From positions 1 through 64,000 of the forward strand of contig JAPFFF010000051.1 of NCBI GenBank assembly GCA_039105265.1: DNA of 64,000 nt, in the 5' to 3' direction. The notes beneath the pieces were generated by a model. The model was not told the DNA's origin. It did no database searches and was given only the letters and a program-made list of their open reading frames with translations. Each line of letters starts with the position of its first letter. Positions within the stretch are counted from its first letter, which is position 1. The DNA comes from Tritrichomonas musculus (lineage: Eukaryota > Parabasalia > Tritrichomonadida > Tritrichomonadidae). A program made the position numbers and the translations under genes. Shown piece after piece: positions 51,820 through 62,404 of this stretch.

Positions 51820-54800
51820 TGATGATGACAGAGAAGAAGATAATGATGATGACAGAAAAGAAGATGATGATGACAGAGAAGAAGAAGATGATGATGACAG
51901 AGAAGAAGAAGATGATGACAGAAAAGAAGAAGATGATGACAGAGAAGAAGATGATGATGATGACAGAGAAGAAGATGATGATGATGACAGAGAAGAAGAT
52001 GATGATGACAGAAAAGAAGATGATGATGACAGAGAAGAAGAAGAGAGATGATGATGATGATGACAGAAAAGAAGATGATGATGATGACAGAGAAGAAGAA
52101 GATGATGACAGAGAAAAAGAAGAAGAAGATGATGATGATGACAGAGAAGAAGAAGAAGATGATGATGATGATGACAGAGAAGAAGAAGATGATGATGATG
52201 ATGATGACAGAGAAGAAGAAGAAGAAGATGATGATGATGACAGAGAAGAAGAAGATGATGATGATGATGATGACAGAGAAGAAGAAGATGATGATGACAG
52301 AGAAGAAGATGATGATGATGACAGAGAAGAAGATGATGATGACAGAAAAGAAGATGATGATGACAGAGAAGAAGATGATGATGACAGAGAAGAAGATGAT
52401 GATGACAGAAAAGAAGATGATGATGACAGAGAAGAAGAAGATGATGATGACAGAGAAGAAGATGATGATGACAGAGAAGAAGATGATGATGACAGAAAAG
52501 AAGATGATGATGACAGAGAAGAAGAAGATGATGATGACAGAGAAGAAGAAGATGATGACAGAAAAGAAGATGATGATGACAGAGAAGAAGATGATGATGA
52601 TGACAGAGAAGAATATGATGATGACAGAGAAGAAGAAGAAGATGATGATGATGATGACAGAAAAAAGATGATGATGATGACAGAGAAGAAGATGATGATG
52701 ATGACAGAGAAGAAGATGATGATGATGACAGAAAAGAAGATGATGATGACAGAGAAGAAGAAGAAGATGATGATGATGATGACAGAAAAAAGATGATGAT
52801 GATGACAGAGAAGAAGATGATGATGATGACAGAGAAGAAGAAGATGATGACAGAAAAGAAGATGATGATGACAGAGAAGAAGAAGATGATGATGACAGAT
52901 AATAAGATTATGATGACAGAAAAGAAGAAGATGATGATGATGACAGAGAAGAAGAAGAAGAAGAAGATGATGATGACAGAAAAGAAGATGATGATGATGA
53001 CAGAGAAGAAGATGATGATGATGACAGAGAAGAAGAAGATGATGATGATGATGATGACAGAGAAGAAGAAAAAGAAGATGATGATGATGACAGAAAAAAG
53101 ATGATGATGATGACAGAGAAGAAGATGATGATGATGACAGAGAAGAAGAAGAAGATGATGATGATGATGACAGAGAAGAAGAAGATGATGATGACAGAGA
53201 AGAAGATGATGATTATGACAGAGAAGAAGATGATGATGATGACAGAGAAGAAGAAGATGATGATGATGATGATGACAGAGAAGAAGAAGAAGAAGATGAT
53301 GATGATGACAGAAAAAAGATGATGATGATGACAGAGAAGAAGATAATGATGATGACAGAAAAGAAGATGATGATGACAGAGAAGAAGAAGATGATGATGA
53401 CAGAGAAGAAGATGATGATGACAGAGAAGAAGATGATGATGATGACAGAAAAGAAGATGATGATGATGACAGAGAAGAAGAAGATGATGATGACAGAAAA
53501 GAAGATGATGATGACAGAGAAGAAGATGATGATGATGACAGAGAAGAAGATGATGATGATGACAGAGAAGAAGAAGAAGAAGATGATGATGATGACAGAA
53601 AAGAAGAAGATGATGATGACAGAGAAGAAGAAGATGATGATGACAGAGAAGAAGATGATGATGATGACAGAAAAGAAGATGATGATGACAGAGAAGAAGA
53701 TGATGATGACAGAGAAGAAGATGATGATGATGACAGAGAAGAAGAAGATGATGATGATGATGATGACAGAAAAGAAGAAGATGATGTTGATGACAGAAAA
53801 GAAGATGATGATGACAGAAAAGAAGATGATGATGATGATGATGACAGAGAAGAAAAAGAAGATGATGATGATGACAGAGAAGAAGAAGAAGAAGATGATG
53901 ATGATGACAGAGAAAAAGAAGAAGATGATGATGATGATGACAGAAAAGAAGATGATGATGATGACAGAGAAGAAGATGATGATGATGACAGAGAAGAAGA
54001 TGATGATGATGACAGAGAAGAAGAAGAAGATGATGATGATGATGACAGAAAAGAAGAAGATGATGACAGAAAAGAAGATGATGATGATGACAGAAAAGAA
54101 GATGATGATGACAGAGAAGAAGATGATGATGACAGAAAAGAAGAAGATGATAACAGAGAAGAAGAAGATGATGATGACAGAGAAGAAGAAGAAGATGATG
54201 ATGATGACAGAGAAGAAGAAGATGATGATGACAGAGAAGAAGATGATGATGATGACAGAAAAGAAGATGATGATGACAGAGAAGAAGATGATGATGATGA
54301 CAGAAAAGAAGATGATGATGATGACAGAGAAGAAGATGATGATGATGACAGAGAAGAAGAAGAAGATGATGATGATGATGACAGAGAAGAAGAAAAAGAA
54401 GATGATGATGATGACAGAAAAAAGATGATGATGATGACAGAGAAGAAGAAGATGATGATGACAGAGAAGAAGAAGAAGATGATGATGATGATGACAGAGA
54501 AGAAGATGATGATGATGACAGAGAAGAAGAAGATGATGATGACAGAGAAGAAGATGATGATTATGACAGAGAAGAAGATGATGATGATGACAGAGAAGAA
54601 GAAGATGATGATGATGATGATGACAGAGAAGAAGAAGAAGAAGATGATGATGATGACAGAAAAAAGATGATGATGATGACAGAGAAGAAGATAATGATGA
54701 TGACAGAAAAGAAGATGATGATGACAGAGAAGAAGATGATGATGATGACAGAGAAGAAGATGATGATGACAGAGAAGAAGATGATGATGATGACAGAGAA

Positions 54801-57800
54801 GAAGATGATGATGATGACAGAGAAGAAGAAGAAGATGATGATGATGATGACAGAAAAGAAGAAGATGATGATGACAGAGAAGAAGATGATGATGATGACA
54901 GAGAAGAAGAAGAAGATGATGATGATGATGACAGAAAAGAAGATGATGATGACAGAGAAGAAGATGATGATGACAGAGAAGAAGATGATGATGATGACAG
55001 AGAAGAAGAAGATGATGATGATGATGATGACAGAAAAGAAGAAGATGATGTTGATGACAGAAAAGAAGATGATGATGACAGAAAAGAAGATGATGATGAT
55101 GACAGAGAAGAAAAAGAAGATGATGATGATGATGACAGAGAAGAAGAAGAAGAAGATGATGATGATGACAGAGAAAAAGAAGAAGAAGATGATGATGATG
55201 ACAGAAAAGAAGATGATGATGATGACAGAGAAGAAGATGATGATGATGACAGAGAAGAAGATGATGATGATGACAGAGAAGAAGAAGAAGATGATGATGA
55301 TGATGACAGAAAAGAAGAAGATGATGACAGAAAAGAAGATGATGATGATGACAGAAAAGAAGATGATGATGACAGAGAAGAAGATGATGATGACAGAAAA
55401 GAAGAAGATGATAACAGAGAAGAAGAAGATGATGATGACAGAGAAGAAGAAGAAGAAGATGATGATGACAGAGAAGAAGAAGATGATGATGACAGAGAAG
55501 AAGATGATGATGATGACAGAAAAGAAGATGATGATGACAGAGAAGAAGATGATGATGATGACAGAGAAGAAGATGATGATGACAGAAAAGAAGATGATGA
55601 TGACAGAGAAGAAGATGATGATGACAGAGAAGAAGATGATGATGACAGAGAAGAAGAAGATGATGATGACAGAGAAGAAGATGATGATGACAGAGAAGAA
55701 GATGATGATGACAGAAAAGAAGAAGATGATGATGACAGAGAAGAAGAAGAAGAAGATGATGATGACAGAAAAGAAGAAGAAGATGATGATGATGATGACA
55801 GAAAAGAAGAAGATGATGATGACAGAGAAGAAGAAGATGATGATGACAGAGAAGAAGATGATGATGATGACAGAAAAGAAGATGATGATGACAGAGAAGA
55901 AGATGATGATGACAGAGAAGAAGATGATGATGATGACAGAGAAGAAGAAGATGATGATGATGATGATGACAGAAAAGAAGAAGATGATGTTGATGACAGA
56001 AAAGAAGATGATGATGACAGAAAAGAAGAAGATGATGATGATGATGATGACAGAGAAGAAAAAGAAGATGATGATGATGATGACAGAGAAGAAGAAGAAG
56101 AAGATGATGATGATGACAGAGAAAAAGAAGAAGAAGATGATGATGATGACAGAAAAGAAGATGATGATGATGACAGAGAAGAAGATGATGATGATGACAG
56201 AGAAGAAGATGATGATGATGACAGAGAAGAAGAAGAAGATGATGATGATGATGACAGAAAAGAAGAAGATGATGACAGAAAAGAAGATGATGATGATGAC
56301 AGAAAAGAAGATGATGATGACAGAGAAGAAGATGATGATGACAGAAAAGAAGAAGATGATAACAGAGAAGAAGAAGATGATGATGACAGAGAAGAAGAAG
56401 AAGAAGATGATGATGACAGAGAAGAAGAAGATGATGATGACAGAGAAGAAGATGATGATGATGACAGAAAAGAAGATGATGATGACAGAGAAGAAGATGA
56501 TGATGATGACAGAGAAGAAGATGATGATGACAGAAAAGAAGATGATGATGACAGAGAAGAAGATGATGATGACAGAGAAGAAGATGATGATGACAGAGAA
56601 GAAGAAGATGATGATGACAGAGAAGAAGATGATGATGACAGAGAAGAAGATGATGATGACAGAAAAGAAGAAGATGATGATGACAGAGAAGAAGATGATG
56701 ATGACAGAGAAGAAGATGATGATGACAGAAAAGAAGATGATGATGACAGAAAAGAAGAAGATGATGATGACAGAGAAGAAGATGATGATGACAGAGAAGA
56801 AGATGATGATGACAGAAAAGAAGATGATGATGACAGAGAAGAAGAAGATGATGATGACAGAGAAGAAGAAGATGATGACAGAAAAGAAGAAGATGATGAC
56901 AGAGAAGAAGAAGAAGAAGATGATGATGATGACAGAGAAGAAGAAGAAGATGATGATGATGATGACAGAAAAGAAGAAGATGATGACAGAAAAGAAGATG
57001 ATGATGATGACAGAGAAGAAGATGATGATGACAGAAAAGAAGATGATGATGACAGAGAAGAAGATGATGATGACAGAGAAGAAGATGATGATGACAGAAA
57101 AGAAGATGATGATGACAGAGAAGAAGAAGATGATGATGACAGAGAAGAAGATGATGATGACAGAGAAGAAGAAGATGATGATGACAGAGAAGAAGATGAT
57201 GATGACAGAGAAGAAGATGATGATGACAGAAAAGAAGAAGATGATGATGACAGAGAAGAAGATGATGATGACAGAGAAGAAGATGATGATGACAGAAAAG
57301 AAGATGATGATGACAGAAAAGAAGAAGATGATGATGACAGAGAAGAAGATGATGATGACAGAGAAGAAGATGATGATGACAGAGAAGAAGAATAAAAAGA
57401 AGATGATGATGACAGAGAAGAAGAAGAAGAAGATGATGATGATGATAGAAAAGAAGAAGATTATGACAGAGAAGAAGAAGATGATGATGACAGAGAAGAA
57501 GATGATGATGATGACAGAAAAGAAGATGATGATGACAGAGAAGAAGAAGATGATGATGACAGAGAAGAAGATGATGATGACAGAGAAGAAGATGATGATG
57601 ACAGAAAAGAAGATGATGATGACAGAGAAGAAGAAGATGATGATGACAGATAATAAGATTATGATGACAGAAAAGAAGAAGATGATGATGATGATGATGA
57701 CAGAGAAGAAGAAGAAGATGATGATGATGATGACAGAAAAGAAGATGATGATGATGACAAAGAAGAAGAAGATGATGATGACAGAGAAGAAGAAGATGAT

Positions 57801-58629
57801 GATGACAGAGAAGAAGATGATGATGATGACAGAAAAGAAGATGATGATGACAGAGAAGAAGATGATGATGATGACAGAGAAGAAGATGATGATGACAGAG
57901 AAGAAGATGATGATGATGACAGAGAAGAAGATGATGATGATGACAGAGAAGAAGAAGATGATGATGATGATGATGACAGAAAAGAAGAAGATGATGTTGA
58001 TGACAGAAAAGAAGATGATGATGACAGAAAAGAAGATGATGATGATGATGATGACAGAGAAGAAAAAGAAGATGATGATGATGATGACAGAGAAGAAGAA
58101 GAAGAAGATGATGATGATGACAGAAAAGAAGAAGATGATGACAGAGAAGAAGATGATGATGACAGAGAAGAAGATGATGATGATGACAGAGAAGAAGATG
58201 ATGATGATGACAGAGAAGAAGAAGATGATGATGATGATGATGACAGAGAAAAATAAGAAGATGATGATGATGATGACAGAAAAGAAGATGATGATGATGA
58301 CAGAGAAGAAGATGATGATGATGACAGAGAAGAAGAAGAAGATGATGATGATGATGACAGAGAAGAAGAAGAAGATGATGATGATGATGACAGAAAAGAA
58401 GAAGATGATGACAGAAAAGAAGATGATGATGACAGAAAAGAAGAAGATGATGATGACAGAGAAGAAGATGATGATGACAGAGAAGAAGATGATGATGACA
58501 GAAAAGAAGATGATGATGACAGAGAAGAAGAAGATGATGATGACAGAGAAGAAGAAGATGATGACAGAAAAGAAGAAGATGATGACAGAGAAGAAGAAGA
58601 AGAAGATGATGATGATGACAGAGAAGAAG

Positions 58630-58650
58630 AAGAAGATTATTATAATGACA
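58630..58650. other. Unique T-rich monomer
   Basis: GAAGATTATTATAATGACAG replaces a GATGATGATGATGAC run: four consecutive GAT-run triplets carry a G-to-T or G-to-A change. It occurs once in the window, so it postdates the block duplications or lies outside them. Confidence 0.7.
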
Positions 58651-59503
58651 GAAAAGAAGAAGATGATGACAGAAAAGAAGATGATGATGATGACAGAGAA
58701 GAAGATGATGATGACAGAAAAGAAGATGATGATGATGACAGAAAAGAAGATGATGATGACAGAGAAGAAGAAGAAGATGATGATGATGATGACAGAAAAG
58801 AAGAAGATGATGACAGAAAAGAAGATGATGATGATGACAGAGAAGAAGATGATGATGACAGAAAAGAAGATGATGATGATGACAGAGAAGAAGAAGAAGA
58901 TGATGATGATGATGACAGAAAAGAAGATGATGATGATGACAGAGAAGAAGATGATGATGATGACAGAGAAGAAGATTATGATGATGACAGAAAAGAAGAA
59001 GATGATGACAGAGAAGAAGAAGAAGAAGATGATGATGATGACAGAGAAGAAGAAGATGATGATGACAGAGAAGAAGATGATGATGACAGAGAAGAAGATG
59101 ATGATGACAGAGAAGAAGATGATGATGATGACAGAAAAGAAGATGATGATGACAGAGAAGAAGATGATGATGATGACAGAGAAGAAGATGATGATGACAG
59201 AGAAGAAGATGATGATGATGACAGAGAAGAAGAAGAAGATGATGATGATGACAGAAAAGAAGAAGATGATGACAGAAAAGAAGATGATGATGATGACAGA
59301 AAAGAAGATGATGATGATGACAGAAAAGAAGATGATGATGATGACAGAGAAGAAGATGATGATGATGACAGAAAAGAAGATGATGATGACAGAGAAGAAG
59401 AAGATGATGATGACAGAGAAGAAGATGATGATGACAGAGAAGAAGATGATGATGACAGAAAAGAAGATGATGATGACAGAGAAGAAGAAGATGATGATGA
59501 CAG

Positions 59504-60656
59504 ATAATAAGATTATGATGACAGAAAAGAAGAAGATGATGATGATGACAGAGAAGAAGAAGAAGAAGAAGATGATGATGACAGAGAAGAAGATGATGAT
59601 GACAGAGAAGAAGATGATGATGATGACAGATAATAAGATTATGATGATGACAGAGAAGAAGATGATGATGATGACAGAGAAGAAGATGATGATGATGACA
59701 GAAAAGAGGATGATGATGACAGAGAAGAAGAAGATGATGATGACAGATAATAAGATTATGATGACAGAAAAGAAGAAGATGATGATGATGACAGAAAAGA
59801 AGATGATGATGACAGAAAAGAAGATGATGATGATGATGATGACAGAGAAGAAGAAGAAGATGATGATGATGATGACAGAGAAGAAGAAGAAGATGATGAT
59901 GATGATGACAGAGAAAAAAAAGAAGATGATGACAGAGAAGAAGAAGATGATGATGACAGAGAAGAAGATGATGATGATGACAGAAAAGAAGATGATGATG
60001 ACAGAGAAGAAGATGATGATGACAGAGAAGAAGATGATGATGACAGAAAAGAAGAAGATGATGACAGAGAAGAAGAATAAAAAGAAGATGATGATGACAG
60101 AGAAGAAGAAGAAGAAGATGATGATGATGATAGAAAAGAAGAAGATTATGACAGAGAAGAAGAAGATGATGATGACAGAGAAGAAGATGATGATGATGAC
60201 AGAAAAGAAGATGATGATGACAGAGAAGAAGAAGATGATGATGACAGAGAAGAAGATGATGATGACAGAGAAGAAGATGATGATGACAGAAAAGAAGATG
60301 ATGATGACAGAGAAGAAGAAGATGATGATGACAGATAATAAGATTATGATGACAGAAAAGAAGAAGAAGATGATGATGATGATGACAGAGAAGAAGAAGA
60401 AGAAGATGATGATGATGACAGAAAAGAAGATGATGATGATGACAGAGAAGAAGAAGATGATGATGACAGAGAAGAAGAAGATGATGATGACAGAGAAGAA
60501 GAAGATGATGATGACAGATAATAAGATTATGATGATGACAGAGAAGAAGATGATGATGATGACAGAGAAGAAGATGATGATGATGACAGAAAAGAGGATG
60601 ATGATGACAGAGAAGAAGAAGATGATGATGACAGATAATAAGATTATGATGACAGA
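59504..60656. other. Cluster of six AT-rich dyads
   Basis: Dyads begin near 59,504, 59,627, 59,744, 60,334, 60,517 and 60,634. Two adjacent GAGGATG variants (near 59,707 and 60,595), where the GAA run carries an A-to-G change, are specific to this cluster. Confidence 0.72.
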
Positions 60657-62404
60657 AAAGAAGAAGATGATGATGATGACAGAAAAGAAGATGATGATGA
60701 CAGAAAAGAAGATGATGATGATGATGATGACAGAGAAGAAGAAGAAGATGATGATGATGATGACAGAGAAGAAGGAGAAGAAGATGATGATGATGACAGA
60801 GAAAAAGAAGAAGATGATGACAGAGAAGAAGAAGATGATGATGACAGAGAAGAAGATGATGATGATGACAGAAAAGAAGATGATGATGACAGAGAAGAAG
60901 ATGATGATGACAGAGAAGAAGATGATGATGACAGAAAAGAAGAAGATGATGACAGAGAAGAAGAAGAAGATGATGATGATGATGACAGAGAAGAAGAAGA
61001 AGAAGAAGATGATGATGACAGAAAAGAAGAAGATTATGACAGAGAAGAAGAAGATGATGATGACAGAGAAGAAGATGATGATGATGACAGAAAAGAAGAT
61101 GATGATGACATAGAAGAAGATGATGATGACAGAAAAGAAGAAGATGATGACAGAGAAAAAGAAGAAGAAGATGATGATGATGACAGAGAAGAAGAAGAAG
61201 ATGATGATGATGATGACAGAAAAGAAGATGATGATGATGACAGAGAAGAAGATGATGATGATGACAGAGAAGAAGATGATGATGATGACAGAGAAGAAGA
61301 TGATGATGACAGAAAAGAAGATGATGATGACAGAGAAGAAGAAGAGAGATGATGATGATGATGACAGAAAAGAAGATGATGATGATGACAGAGAAGAAGA
61401 AGATGATGACAGAGAAAAAGAAGAAGATGATGATGATGATGACAGAGAAGAAGAAGAAGATGATGATGATGATGACAGAGAAGAAGAAGATGATGATGAT
61501 GATGATGACAGAAAAGAAGATGATGATGATGACAGAGAAGAAGAAGATGATGATGACAGAAAAGAAGATGATGATGACAGAGAAGAAGATGATGATGACA
61601 GAGAAGAAGATGATGATGACAGAAAAGAAGATGATGATGACAGAGAAGAAGAAGATGATGATGACAGAGAAGAAGATGATGATGACAGAGAAGAAGATGA
61701 TGATGACAGAAAAGAAGATGATGATGACAGAGAAGAAGAAGATGATGATGACAGAGAAGAAGAAGATGATGACAGAAAAGAAGATGATGATGACAGAGAA
61801 GAAGATGATGATGATGACAGAGAAGAATATGATGATGACAGAGAAGAAGAAGAAGATGATGATGATGATGACAGAAAAAAGATGATGATGATGACAGAGA
61901 AGAAGATGATGATGATGACAGAGAAGAAGATGATGATGATGACAGAGAAGAAGATGATGATGACAGAAAAGAAGATGATGATGACAGAGAAGAAGAAGAG
62001 AGATGATGATGATGATGACAGAAAAGAAGATGATGATGATGACAGAGAAGAAGAAGATGATGACAGAGAAGAAGAAGAAGATGATGACAGAGAAGAAGAT
62101 GATGATGACAGAGAAGAAGATGATGATGACAGAAAAGAAGAAGATGATGACAGAGAAGAAGAAGAAGATGATGATGATGATGACAGAGAAGAAGAAGATG
62201 ATGATAGAAAAGATGATGATGATGACAGAAAAGAAGATGATGATGACAGAGAAGAAGATGATGATGACAGAGAAGAAGAAGATGATGACAGAGAAGAAGA
62301 TGATGATGACAGAGAAGAAGAAGATGATGATGACAGAAAAGAAGATGATGATGATGACAGAGAAGAAGATGATGATGACAGAAAAGAAGATGATGATGAT
62401 GACA

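Larger units (their letters stand above)
42491..54656. repeat. 12-kb higher-order unit, copy 2
   Basis: Tandem copy of 30,610-42,490 with the same marker order: dyads 43.22-44.27 kb, CATAGA near 44,725, hexad 45.86-47.10 kb, dyads 48.37-49.37 kb, hexad 50.67-51.82 kb, tetrad and dyad 52.66-53.32 kb, GTTG at 53,787. Net extra length comes from several events: +99 bp near 46.8-46.9 kb, +3 bp near 47.15 kb, +24 bp near 51.1 kb, about +119 bp within 52.2-53.1 kb and +33 bp near 54.4 kb. Relative to copy 1, 11 bp are missing near 49.0 kb. Most other differences are equal-length boundary swaps. Confidence 0.9.
54657..62404. repeat. Right-hand mosaic of earlier blocks
   Basis: The start resembles the segments beginning at 7.5, 21.9 and 27.9 kb. 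Two GTTG-bearing sub-units follow about 939 bp apart (55,051 and 55,990). Runs of 21-bp monomers fill about 56.5-57.4 kb. GAATAAAAAGAAG variants at 57,391 and 60,076 mark related pieces. Dyads occur near 57,646 and from 59,504 to 60,656. CATAGA near 61,108 and GAAGAGAGATG near 61,344 and 61,999 follow in the order seen at 49.8-50.1 kb. The Met-Thr-Glu-Lys frame stays open for about 2,150 codons (54,667-61,113), which reflects an unusually long stretch without a 1- or 2-bp indel rather than a gene. Confidence 0.85.

Noticed and set aside
54667-61113. Giant + strand protein of Met-Thr-Glu-Lys repeats (and similar long frames at 296-4390, 7497-11513, 17387-21679, 23402-27688, 27927-32849)
   Set aside because: Every start lies inside an ATG run, the product is a pure low-complexity repeat, frames end at recurrent repeat variants rather than at gene-like ends, and there is no promoter, splice or domain signal. 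Open frames are automatic in a triplet-periodic array.
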